A stretch of DNA of 64,000 bases from Spisula solida (taxonomy: Eukaryota; Mollusca; Bivalvia; Venerida; Mactridae). The DNA lies in contig OX365954.1 of assembly GCA_947247005.1 (NCBI GenBank), positions 6,588,001 through 6,652,000 on the forward strand. Direction: 5' to 3'. Numbering within the stretch: position 1 is the first letter of the stretch; the number at the start of each line of letters is the position of its first letter. The notes beneath the pieces are model-generated. The model saw only the letters and a program-made list of their open reading frames with translations. It was not told where the DNA came from and did no database searches. A program made the position numbers and the translations under genes. This document shows positions 1 through 11,108 of the stretch, one piece after another.

Positions 1-779
1 ATGAGGCATTTGAGTGTAGAATATATCTTTATCATTTAATAATTTCTCGCAACATGACATACATATGCGATTTATTAGCATGGGTATATAAACAAGAAAA
101 ATTTACATGATTGTGCAGAAAATGTTAAGGAAATGTTGTAACTTTAATTATAACTACTTTAATTTGTTCAATCTGTTTCCAATGTTTCGAAAGTGGGTGG
201 GGTAAAAATGATTCCGTAAACGCAAAGCGACGGGTATATCATCAATCACGTTTTTTAACAGTTAATATAAAGATACCCCATGTCTATTAATAGCATAAAT
301 TGATTTTTCTCTGTACTTTAAAACGGAAAACTATGCATGTACTAAATTTAATGTACACGGTTTTGTAATTTGCATACTTATACAGTATTGCCATTCAAGA
401 ACAAAACATAGTTTCTAATGCATTATTTCGCTCAATAAATTCATCATGACGTTGATACGTGCTGTAAATCATAATGCGCAAAGTACATATTTTAGTAAAA
501 TAACACACGACCGTATAAAGGCTCTCAGTTTTGAATAAGGACCTACAGTGCAACAACTGAAGGCCAAACAAAACAATGTATTATGATTTGATAATACCTA
601 GCTACCTTGCAGTTTCTATGTAAGTACGTGTACTATCCTTACGGGACCTCCCCTGTTTTTCCGAGATAAGGTGATGTTATAATGTGACAAAATATTCATG
701 TATACCATTGATTTTATATGTGTATATGTTTTATATGATAATTATGGGACTTGTCGCTATTATTCTTTATGAGTCCTTT
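1..779. other. AT-rich stretch, nothing recognised
   Basis: I see no long open frame, RNA gene or tandem repeat here. It leads directly into the degenerate left edge of the 42-bp minisatellite. Confidence 0.5.
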
Positions 780-789
780 ATAAATATGG

Positions 790-2995
790 CCGGCTAACAT
801 GAATGCTCCCAACACCAGTTGGTGTATCCCTAATGGCACTTACAATGACTGTTTCAAACACTGGTAAGTCTATTCCCAACATATGCGAGTCACCCGTTGA
901 CTAATCCCTGCACTGATGACTATAAGTTAATAACTCCAATGCTTGTTGATCCCCGAGTTCCCGACATTGCCGAGTCCCATAAAACCTAGGATGACAGTGC
1001 CACATATGACCTAGGATGACTTTACCTACACTGGTGAGTCCCCTCAGTACGTAGGATGACAGGTCCAACATTGTCGAGCCCCCCATATTACCTAGGATTA
1101 CTGTCCCACATAAGGCCTGGGATGATTGCTGCCAACTATGATGAGTCATCCATATGGCAAAGGGCATGGCTGTGCATGTAGCTAACACTGATGAGTCCTT
1201 CATAGACCCTAATACGATTGCTTCCAGCACTAGTGAGTCCCTGCGAGGGCAATGTATGATTTCTCCCAACACTGAAGAATCCCCATAAGCATTATGGTAT
1301 GGCTTTCATTGATTATCCCCATGGCATATAAGTCCCCCAAAGGATCTTTGATGACTGCTTACAACCCTTATGAGTCCTTAATATACCCAAATACGACTGA
1401 AAAGTATCCCATGGGGCATAAGACAACTGCTATAAACAGTGGTGAGTCCCTGAGAGAGCATTGCATGATTTCTTCCAGCACTGATGAGTCTCCCATAAGA
1501 CCTTCATTGACTGTCCCCAGTGCTAATGAGTCTTCCATAGGGCCTAGGATGACAGCTCCCTACACCGAAGAGTCACCGATAGGGACAAGGGTGACAGTTG
1601 TCAACACTGGTGAATCTTCCATAGGGCCTAGGATGATAACTCACAACACTGGTGGGTCCTCCATAGGGCCTAGGATGATAATTCACAACACTGATGGGTC
1701 CTCCTTAGGGCCTAGGATGATAGCTCACAACACTGGTGGGTCCTCCTTAGGGCCTAAGATGATAGCTCACAACACTGGTGGGTCCTCCTTAGGGCCTTGG
1801 ATGATAGCTCACAACACTGGTGGGTCCTCCTTAGGACCTAGGATGATAACTCACAACACTGGTGGGTCCTCCTTAGGGCCTTGGATGATAGCTCACAACA
1901 CTGGTGAGTCCTCCTTAGGGTCTAAGATGATAGCTCACAACACTGGTGAGTCTTCCATAGGACCTAGGATGATAACTCACAACACTGGTGGGTCCTCCTT
2001 AGGGCCTAGGATGATAGCTCACAACACTGGTGGGTCCTCCTTAGGGCCTAAGATGATAGCTCACAACACTGGTGGGTCCTCCTTAGGGCCTAGGATGATA
2101 GCTAACAACACTGGTGAGTCTTCCATAGGTCCTAGGATGATAACTCACAACACTGGTGGGTCCTCCTTAGGGCCTAGGATGATAACTCACAACACTGGTT
2201 GGTCTTCCTTAGGGCCTAGGATGATAGCTCACAACACTGGTGGGTCCTCCTTAGAGCCTAGGATGATAGCTCACAACACTGGTTAGTCTTCCATAGGGCC
2301 TATGATGCCATCTCACAACATTGATGGCTCCCCCTCAGGGCTTAAGCTGATAGATTCTAACACTGATAGATCCCCTTAGGGTCTAGGATGGTAGCTCACA
2401 ACATTGACAGGTCCCCTTAGGACCTAGGATGACAGCTCCCAACATTTGTGGGTCCTACCTAGGGCCTAGGATGACAGCTCACAACATTGGCGGGTCCCCC
2501 TTAGGGCCAAGGATGACTGATACTTGCAATGAAGAGTCCGCAAAGGGCCTATGATGGCAGTTACCTACAATGGTGAGTCCCCCCATAGTACCAAGGATGT
2601 AGTTCCAAATACTAGTGTGTCTTCCATAGGACATAGGCTGACTGTTTCCTGATGAGTCCGCCATACTAAGAGCATATGATGACAGTTTCCTACATAGTTG
2701 AGTCCCTATAGTACATGGGAAGACAGTTCCCAACACTGATGAATCATCCATAGGATCTAGGATGATTGAGTTCCCTACAACGAAGAGTCCCGCATAGGGT
2801 CCTGGATGAATCCTCCATATGATCAAGGGTGGCAGTTCCCTACCCTTGTGAGTCCCCCAAAGTGCATATGATAACAGTTCCCTATACCGAAGAGTCCCTG
2901 ATAGGGTCTAGGAAGACAGTTCCATACACACTGGTGGGTCCCCGATAGGGACCTAAGGATAACAATTCCCAATGCTATGGAATCCTCCATAAGCA
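790..2995. repeat. 42-bp minisatellite with a read-through open frame
   Basis: Units built around 'CCTAGGATGATAGCTCACAA' followed by 'CACTGGTGGGTCCTCCTTAGGG'-like sequence repeat every 42 bp. They are almost perfect from about 1620 to 2290 and degenerate on both sides, a pattern typical of arrays homogenised at the centre. Because 42 is a multiple of three, the unit encodes a 14-residue peptide (MIAHNTGGSSLGPR-like) and yields a 330-codon plus-strand frame at 1294-2286. Minus-strand frames in the array (for example 901-1272, 2479-2826) have the same origin. No signal peptide or recognised domain is visible, and the frame runs into degenerate non-repeat sequence upstream, so I treat it as a minisatellite by-product. 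A real repetitive low-complexity protein exon is possible but unsupported. Confidence 0.9.
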
Positions 2996-3065
2996 TCATT
3001 ATATCTATAATTATACTAGTATGAAAGTACCACATTGATTTTTGGTACAAAATGTAGTTATATAC

Positions 3066-3490
3066 GCGGAGATAGCTCAGTGGTGACGCACTGGACTGTC
3101 AACCCGAAGGTCGTGGGTTCAATTGTCGGCATTGGAACTTTACATTTCTGAAATTCTGTCAGTAGTAATTGCCCGCTATATTTAACCCTATGGACTGCTA
3201 AGTATTTGTTGGAAGGTGCCAGGAAGCTGTGAACATATCGATGCTTTTCACCTGGCACATTAAAGAATTAAGCTGTCTATACGAAATAAGAGCTAGGCGC
3301 ACTTCTTCAGCGCTGGACATGCCTGTATCTGATGTCTCTCCCTTCAGGTGCTTTCTCTCAGTCTGTCCCTCTGGTCAGAGCATGCTGTATCTGCACTTGT
3401 AAAGGATGCACCTGTGTCCTAGTGGCTGTAACACTCTATGTGACGGGCCTTTGAACGTGCGTTCGCATGAAAAGGGTGATATTTAAATAT
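3066..3490 (+). mobile_element. tRNA-derived SINE (plus orientation)
   Basis: The 5' head is tRNA-like. A pol III A box (TAGCTCAGTGG, 3073-3083) and a B box (GGTTCAATTGT, 3116-3126) are correctly spaced, with a tRNA-like arm between them. A ~300-bp body follows and the 3' end reads GAAAAGGGTGATATTTAAAT near 3467-3490, the 'AAAGGGCGCTATATAAA'-type tail seen in many invertebrate SINEs. A clearly homologous copy lies on the opposite strand at 57454-57837, which fixes the boundaries. The 66-codon minus-strand frame at 3058-3258 is a shadow. The family cannot be named without a database. Confidence 0.8.
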
Positions 3491-6400
3491 GGTATACATG
3501 TATATATTTATTATGCAATACATGGTGGCCATCTTGGGCGCAATCTTGGATTTAGACCTGTCCCCTCATACTTTTGAGGACTTTTTATGCCCCCGTATCG
3601 ATTGATCGGGAGATGTTGTATAAGAAGACTCACACATGCCTGTATCACCTAACCCCAGTTTGACTTTCACCTTGAACTAATTTTGGACTTATATTAGACT
3701 TATTTATGGACAAGGCTTCCACAGGGGGCATAAGCGTTTATTGAACGCAGTCTTGTTTCTGTTGATCAGCATATGGTTACCTTTCTGTAAAACACAAACA
3801 AGTGTCTGTTGCAATTTAGTTTTCCTTAAATGCTAATTTGACAGGACTAATAGGTAAGTTGAACGAGATGTGAAAAAATGGCCATTCTAAAGCAAAAAAT
3901 ATACATTTGTGTGCGTATCTTTAAGTATTGCATATAAATTAATATTTCTACTTGAATAAAGTTCCTGGCTTCTCACTGGTCAGTTTGATATCCTACATGA
4001 TACACTTTGTGACACTTTTTGCATTTTTAAAAAAAAAAATCCCCAAACATTATTTTAGACACGTTAATTATTATTATGCAAAAGTTAAAACAATTTCAAC
4101 TATTCTACTGGCCTATTAAGGGACTTTTCATACTAAGGCGGCCATTTTGGACGCCATCTTGATTTTTTTCTGAACAAATTTAGACATACACATCCATGAA
4201 TGCATAATAAGTTCCATTTATGACATTACTACCCTTAATAATGACATACTAATTCTCTGAAACTTTCCAAATACTTGATTCAGATTCCCTGTATAAAATT
4301 GGTGGGTGGGGTATGAATTTCATATATGATCTATTAAGCGGTAGATCTCCATTATTTTATCTCCAAAGTGTTCCAAATCAGTTTTATTTGATCAAGGGAA
4401 CATACAACTATATTAAAATATGTGTTTTAGATAGCTGTAACTTATGAATATTAAATAAATAAAACAGATATCAAGTAAAACGGTGTTTTTTGCTATTTTT
4501 TCAGTGGTTTTACTGGAAAATGACCTTGACATTGACCTTTGAAGATTCTGAACAGGGTGTATTTGTAAAGTCATGGGTAATGTCTATAATAATGAATGAA
4601 AGTTATTTCATAGAATAGTATCATATTCCTGCAATTATCAATTGTTTATGCAGAGCTAGTAATGACAAAAATGGTGGCCATTTTGGACGCCATCTTGGAT
4701 TTCTCGGAACGCCACCTCATTTGGCAATTTATGCCGGCAGTCCCAGATACTACCGACTATACCGAACATTTTGGTATATGACATGTCTTGTTAACAGAGC
4801 GGTCCTACCCCAACTTTTTTTCCCTGAGATTGTCACCCTACCACTAGGCCTTTAATATATACTTATAATTCTGTGAATCGTCATCCGATTTAAAAGATTA
4901 AACCACCGACGTAAACAATTAGACCGTAGCATCAACCTCATGTGTATATCATGATGCTAGTTGCATGCATACTGATGTGACGTCAAAAACATGTGGATTT
5001 GCGTAGCGTGACTTTAATTGCATTTCATGACGTCTGCGTACTTTTCAAAATGACGTTACGCTCAGACTATCGAAAAGCCTTTGCTTTTTGCTCTTTACTC
5101 AGATATGCCCTAACACTGGGCTAAGATTAGATCATACCACTCTAGTATGTAGAAGTCTTAGGATTTTTCCTGTTTATATGGTATAAGACATGTAGCGATG
5201 AAAGAGTTAAATGGTGCTTATCGTTAGGGTAGGCTATTTGATGAAAAAACTGAATCGGTCAAATATTTCATTAACTGTGAAAGACGCATATTTATACAGA
5301 AAACGCAGTCAAATTTGATTTTTCCTGTAAGATATAGGACATGCCAAACCATTATCTCGAAACTGTTTTAAGGTTTCTGAGTGCTGGATCCGAGGACTTC
5401 AAACAGATGAGCAAACGATGCACCGGTATGACTTTCAAGTGGCGCTGGTATAACTTTCACGTGCACTTCTTTCAAACTTAAAAACATTATTGCGATGTCA
5501 TAAATCGAGATAAATACATGTACATGGTACAACTGAAGTTAACCAAGGACGCTGTCGAAGCTACATCATGATTGAAAACAATACACATTTAGCCTATAGC
5601 CCCGATCGGGCGCTTTGGGATAATGCTATATTACCCAAAATTAAGAATGAACATTGACGGTGGCCAGTCTAGGGTATAGGTGCGTTATTGTCGATCGCAC
5701 ATCACATTATGGCGGAAATTATAACATGCTAGTTCGAGGCTTTAACGATCAGTGGATCAGAACATGGTAAAAGTGTATTGAGTGTGTACGATCACACTTC
5801 GTGAAAGAATAACCCTTGGACGATCGAAACGTGACATAGTCGACGTTGGACGACGTCGTGACGTCCGCAAAGTGCGCCGGGTGGCTGTCGATAATCTTTT
5901 AAATCGTTTAAATAATTTATTGATATTAGCATATAACCAACTTATTATAGGTTTCTTAGTGCAGAATTGAATATCTTTTAAGATGGCAAAACAAATTGTT
6001 CAATCGCATTACGCAAATATTATTAAAATGAACGGGCCAGTGCACGGACTTTTTGATACCCCCTCGTACACTTGCTAGATGGCCAAAAGCTATATCCCGA
6101 TCAATTGATAGCTAAATCCCGTGCACAATGTGATGGGGTTCCTTAAAATGATTACGGGTTTGTTCGTTCATGTTCACTGACGAGGGCTTCCACACAGGCG
6201 AATAACATACCAGTCAGAGAAATTACCACAGTGTTACTTTAATGCACTAGTGAGGTGGTCTCAAGGTGAGTTATTTCATTATAAATTCTAAGTGTGGACG
6301 CCATTTACTTCAATCATAAGACGCCATTAGGACCCTAAAACAATATTTTCATCAATTAGTTGGTTTTAATTTCTAGGTTGAATAATAGGTACTCCATGAA

Positions 6401-6770
6401 AATGAAACCAAAAATGGTGGTCTTAGAAGGGAGGGGTGATATCACGTAATCATTTAAGACACAGTAGTACAGTACACTCTCCTTTTGTAATACCTTTTGG
6501 GGGCTGCAAATATTGGACATTGTTTAGAGGTTGTTGCCCTACAGAACTTGCAAAAGTAAATAACAACAACTTAAATAAAGTTTGAATGTGTTGTTATACA
6601 GAGGTCATTGCACTAAATAGGTCCACTTGGGAGAGGTTGTACTGTAGTCAAAGACCTTCATCCTCTACTGATAATGCCGTCAGCAATCAGGACATATGTT
6701 GGAAAGACCTTAATTGGTTAATAATCTATCAAATCGTTGTGAACAAATGAAGTAAAGGTTTGATATACTA
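3491..6770. other. Non-genic stretch with three copies of a GGCCATTTTGG motif
   Basis: The motif 'TGGTGGCCATTTTGGACGCC' followed by 'ATCTTGGATTT' recurs in direct orientation near 3523, 4136 and 4672, about 610 and 540 bp apart. This suggests diverged copies of one dispersed element between about 3.5 and 4.75 kb. The remainder is AT-rich. A 62-codon plus frame at 5782-5970 lies in a locally CpG-rich patch but has no recognisable domain. Nothing else can be supported. Confidence 0.45.
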
Positions 6771-6773
6771 GTA

Positions 6774-6896
6774 CAGGGTGTTAAAAAAGTTCGTTCTCAA
6801 AAGTTAAGGTAATATGGAAATGTTACAGTCTTCTGATGTCAGACAAACATTATTATTTAAACTCAAACATTGAGAACGAAATTTTTTAACACCCTG
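6774..6896. mobile_element. Tc1/mariner-like MITE, 123 bp
   Basis: Terminal inverted repeats start CAGGGTGTTAAAAAAGTTCG on the left and CAGGGTGTTAAAAAATTTCG on the right (read on the minus strand), about 25 bp each with one or two mismatches. The element is flanked by TA dinucleotides at 6772-6773 and 6897-6898, the target duplication expected for Tc1/mariner. It is too short to encode transposase, so it is non-autonomous. The CAGGGTGTT terminus is typical of mariner-type ends. Confidence 0.85.
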
Positions 6897-6984
6897 TACA
6901 TGTATTTCACTATGAACAATTGTTTATTCGTTTAAAATAATGGTGTAATATAGAATAAATTGGCATTGAACAATATTCAGGACT

Positions 6985-7680
6985 CTAGAAATTTTAATTG
7001 TTGCGCACTTTTTGACACTTTTACGTCATTACAATTCATTTGCCATCAGTTTTCACTCCAGCACTCCAGTAGTTTGTGAAGATCTTTTCGTACTAAATTG
7101 CTTTCAGAAACAGTTTTAATTGGTCGATATAAAACTCAATCATCAGCAAATAATCGGATGGTAGATGTAATTTTGTCAACTATGTCATTAGTGTATATTT
7201 GATATTTTTTATTTGTATATCCAAAAAAAGTACTGGTCCGTACCCTTGGGACTTCAGATGTTACTGCTGCAGTTTCAAATGTTGCATCAACAACCACCTG
7301 TTGTATATGTCGCTAAAATGAGTTGATCCATGTCTTGCATTCGATTCTTATTCCAATTTACGGGATGAACTTCTGTGTGACACCTTACCAAGTAAAATAT
7401 TGCCATATCTATCTGTTTGCCAGAGTTAAGAGGTTTAGCGATGTCCTCGGTAGTCATTAACAGTTGCGATTCACATGATATTTGACACGGAATCCATGTT
7501 GGTTATCATGATAAATACTTTGAGCGTGAAGATGGTTCATAACATGAGAAACTATGATGTGTTCAAGCATTTTCCATATGACAGCAATTAAAGAGACCGG
7601 TCTAAAATCATCTGGTTTTGTTCTGTATCCCTTTTGAATATTATACAATGTACAACACTTGCCTGTTTCCAGCCTGATAG
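6985..7680 (-). pseudogene. Decayed LINE reverse-transcriptase fragment
   Basis: Minus-strand translation gives reverse-transcriptase motifs in the right order across frameshifts and stops: KPDDFRPVSL and HIIVSHVMNHL near 7625-7530, QHGFR near 7490, a VVDATF...VTSEVPRV block near 7280-7230, and the catalytic-site motif FADD at 7139-7150 followed by a stop and LYRP. LLEWSENWQM-like sequence follows near 7075. This order matches the palm of non-LTR retrotransposon RTs of the Jockey/CR1 type. The 63-codon frame at 7457-7648 is only one intact piece. No endonuclease region or 3' tail was recognised. The copy is non-functional. Confidence 0.85.
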
Positions 7681-7961
7681 AATTTCTCCTGTATCTATAG
7701 ATACACGTTTATTCATCGTGTAGCTGAAAATGTATTCTCAGTACATTTAAAAACGCACACTCTGTCATTCTCAATGTTTGTAAAGTACATGTATTATTTT
7801 ATTGTATTTTTACAAAAGTTATAAAAGTAAGATGTACATGAAAAGTCCGATGAAATACAAGATATTTGCTGCACAAATTGTAGTGTATTAAATCCTTTTG
7901 GAGTATTTTTATGCGCGAGTAAAAAAATTCTACCGGAAAGACACTGCTCCCGAACCCACCC

Positions 7962-8675
7962 ATATCTAATATGTTGATAAACACCCCTGAGGCTACAATA
8001 ACGTTCTATTTTCTACATAATCCATAATCTCAAACATCAAGAGGTACCACCCACTTCAAAGCTTGTGTGTAGCATCTAGTCAAGCCTAGCTACGCCCCTG
8101 ACGGCATCCATAGAAATGTTGTCAAACATGAGTAACTTGTCTGCGATATCGTCCGACTTCATTCTAAAGTCTATAGGTCCCACTGAGGAATTCCGCATTG
8201 GCGATGTTCTCCCGATTTCTTCCGATACCACCCGATTCATCACAATCCGATATCACAGACTGTCTCATGACTTCCCCGAAGCTTCCCCTAGACCACGAGG
8301 AACCTGTTCCCGATGTCCTGAATGCTCATTAATTTCAATCAGGAGTATACATCGCCGAGGCAAAAAATGGTCAGTAGGAAAGACTTGTACAAGCTTTGAC
8401 AAGGCGCTACGATTGCACAGAAACTGTTAGAATTGTAAACTTTGATTGAGGACTCGTGCAACTTGTCGGAAACTGTTTGGGCATCGTACGAGTTTTGTGA
8501 CCAATGCATTTACATTGCCCAGAAAGAAGGTGTTTGTCTGTCTAATAAGCCAGACTCTCTATCTCTTTAAAGAGGGGACAGCATTCGAATAAATAAAACA
8601 TTTGATATGTATTCGGATACTGGTTAGTATGACCTTACAGTTTAAAAAAGTGTAGTAATAAACTGAATGTTTATA
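7962..8675. repeat. 0.71-kb duplicated segment, copy 1
   Basis: The stretch is about 99% identical to 9863-10574 in direct orientation, 1.9 kb away. I see differences near 7973, 8478, 8495 and 8578 only. It contains a 104-codon plus frame and, about 160 bp after its stop, a canonical AATAAA. Both copies end at the same point, GAATGTTTATA, after which they are unrelated. Confidence 0.9.
8116..8430 (+). CDS. Hypothetical 104-codon frame (copy 1)
   Basis: The frame starts MLSNMSNLSAISSDF and ends FDKALRLHRNC. I recognise no domain, membrane segment or signal peptide. Points in favour: codon composition is more GC-balanced than the surroundings, CATCCATAG just upstream could be a splice acceptor, and AATAAATAAA follows at about 8589, so it could be a terminal exon. 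Points against: no homology that I can name. Its exact repeat at 10017-10331 follows from recent duplication and is not evidence of selection by itself. Confidence 0.2.
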   Translation: MLSNMSNLSAISSDFILKSIGPTEEFRIGDVLPISSDTTRFITIRYHRLSHDFPEASPRPRGTCSRCPECSLISIRSIHRRGKKWSVGKTCTSFDKALRLHRNC

Positions 8676-9201
8676 GATATATGAATAATGCTTTAATTTC
8701 TGTGAAATATCATTTAACCCCTGTTACACCCCCCTGCTATATGCGGATATTTCTAAATGTGTACAATCATCTCAATGTAACATGCATTACAACAAATTCT
8801 GGTTTTGAAGCATTCAAGTTGTTACACAATGACCACTTATAAAGTTTTCCCAGGGACATGTATCGATGAGTGTTTTCTTTTCAAGTAATGCTAACTTTCA
8901 GCAACATTGATGATTGATTTACTGACTTGGAAATATCATCATCACCCTATAAGTGCTATGGTGCCATTTCGGCGCAATGCCCAATGTGCCATCAATAATA
9001 TTGGGAACGAGTATCATAATGGACACCGCTCAGTTATATCAATGAATTTGTTGAGAGCTGCTGGTAAAACATAGAAATGGTGTAATAACCGTAATATAAC
9101 ACTATACGGTCAGTTATTTATTACAACAGTAATAATGCACTATACTTATTTCATCACATTAATTCCGGTCCGCTTGTGTAACCGCTAATTCATTACGTAG
9201 G
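8676..9201. other. Unassigned spacer between duplicate and array A
   Basis: AT-rich sequence without open frames, RNA genes or inverted repeats that I could recognise. It does not match the spacer after copy 2 (10575-11105). Confidence 0.5.
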
Positions 9202-9776
9202 CATCTAGACTGGTTTCCTGTCCGCTTGAAAGTATATTTATTATGGAGACATAGACTGGTTTCCTGTCCGCTTGAAAGTATATTTATTATGGAGACATAG
9301 ACTGGTTTCCTGTCCGCTTGAAAGTATATTTATTATGGAGACATAGACTGGTTTCCTGTCCGCTTGAAAGTATATTTATTATGGAGACATAGACTGGTTT
9401 CCTGTCCGCTTGAAAATATATTTATTATGGAGACATAGACTGGTTTCCTGTCCGCTTGAAAGTATATTTATTATGGAGACATAGACTGGTTTCCTGTCCG
9501 CTTGAAAGTATATTTATTATGGAGACATAGACTGGTTTCCTGTCCGCTTGAAAGTATATTTATTATGGAGACATAGATTGGTTTCCTGTCCGCTTGAAAG
9601 TATATTTATTATGGAGACATAGACTGGTTTCCTGTCCGCTTGAAAGTATATTTATTATGGAGACATAGACTGGTTTCCTGTCCGCTTGAAAGTATATTTA
9701 TTATGGAGACATAAACTGGTTTGCTGTCCGCTTGCACGTCTATTTATTACCGAGACATAAACTGGTTTGCTGTCCG
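9202..9776. repeat. 46-bp minisatellite, array A (about 12 units)
   Basis: The unit is ACTGGTTTCCTGTCCGCTTG followed by AAAGTATATTTATTATGGAG and ACATAG, 46 bp. It is nearly invariant over 11 copies, with the last two units shifting towards the array B type (TTTGCTGTCCGCTTGCACG). Array B at 11.1-14.4 kb uses a related 46-bp unit, so the two arrays share an ancestor. Confidence 0.95.
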
Positions 9777-9867
9777 AATTTGGGCATTTAGGTCGAAAAC
9801 TACGGAAGGCCGAAATGGCCATCCCGGCGAGTCTGCATTAGTACGCTATGGTAGCGGAAAGGATATC
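9776..9867. repeat. 92-bp segment shared with 34125-34216
   Basis: Starts CGAATTTGGGCATTTAGGTC and ends GTAGCGGAAAGGATATC. It matches 34125-34216 at all but one position. It forms the junction between array A and duplicate copy 2, and its final ATATC overlaps the first bases of the duplicate, so a microhomology-mediated join is plausible. Confidence 0.85.
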
Positions 9868-10574
9868 TAATATATTGATAAACACCCCTGAGGCTACAAT
9901 AACGTTCTATTTTCTACATAATCCATAATCTCAAACATCAAGAGGTACCACCCACTTCAAAGCTTGTGTGTAGCATCTAGTCAAGCCTAGCTACGCCCCT
10001 GACGGCATCCATAGAAATGTTGTCAAACATGAGTAACTTGTCTGCGATATCGTCCGACTTCATTCTAAAGTCTATAGGTCCCACTGAGGAATTCCGCATT
10101 GGCGATGTTCTCCCGATTTCTTCCGATACCACCCGATTCATCACAATCCGATATCACAGACTGTCTCATGACTTCCCCGAAGCTTCCCCTAGACCACGAG
10201 GAACCTGTTCCCGATGTCCTGAATGCTCATTAATTTCAATCAGGAGTATACATCGCCGAGGCAAAAAATGGTCAGTAGGAAAGACTTGTACAAGCTTTGA
10301 CAAGGCGCTACGATTGCACAGAAACTGTTAGAATTGTAAACTTTGATTGAGGACTCGTGCAACTTGTCGGAAACTGTTTGGGCATCGTACGAGTTTGTGA
10401 CCAAGGCATTTACATTGCCCAGAAAGAAGGTGTTTGTCTGTCTAATAAGCCAGACTCTCTATCTCTTTAAAGAGGGGCATCATTCGAATAAATAAAACAT
10501 TTGATATGTATTCGGATACTGGTTAGTATGACCTTACAGTTTAAAAAAGTGTAGTAATAAACTGAATGTTTATA
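9863..10574. repeat. 0.71-kb duplicated segment, copy 2
   Basis: Direct copy of 7962-8675, about 99% identical, including the 104-codon frame and the AATAAATAAA near 10488. After its end the sequence diverges fully from copy 1. Confidence 0.9.
10017..10331 (+). CDS. Hypothetical 104-codon frame (copy 2)
   Basis: Identical in sequence to the frame at 8116-8430. All differences I can see between the two duplicates fall outside the frame (about five in ~400 bp outside, none in 315 bp inside). That is suggestive but far too few changes to argue for constraint. No domain was recognised. Confidence 0.2.
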   Translation: MLSNMSNLSAISSDFILKSIGPTEEFRIGDVLPISSDTTRFITIRYHRLSHDFPEASPRPRGTCSRCPECSLISIRSIHRRGKKWSVGKTCTSFDKALRLHRNC

Positions 10575-11108
10575 AATTTTAATAATTTGATGTTTTTATA
10601 AAATTTCGACAAGCTTCCTAATGACCCTGATAGAAGCTTTTGGAAATAGTGAGTGATATACGAAACTAGGACTTCTCTGACTCTACATTGAGATTTGACG
10701 CGAAAACCAGGGTGGGTCTAAATTTTGCCAATTTACTCATAAAAAATGCTGGGGTTCAGCTATATAGCTCAATGGATTTTGATTTCCTAATGGATGAGCT
10801 TCAAGAATATGTGCAGTGTATAGCCCTAGTATTGGCAAGTTATTTTCTGTGGTAGTCTGAACAGTTCACAAATTGGTCATTTTCAGCGTCATTTTCCGAC
10901 CGATACTGATGATGACCCATAGTTCCATAAGGCCTGTTTTCAAACAGTGATGTATTTATTGGAAGATACTGTTTTTTTCTAATGCCAAGTTAATACAAAT
11001 CAGAAAGTGTCATTAATTTGCTTCAGGCTGCTGTGAGGAATTTTTGGGACATAAAATTGTATTTGTAGACAGCGGACAGTTCACCGAGACTCTAATCTAC
11101 TGTATAGT
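10575..11108. other. Unassigned spacer before array B
   Basis: AT-rich with no recognisable gene, RNA or repeat. It ends where the first degenerate 46-bp unit begins. Confidence 0.5.
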
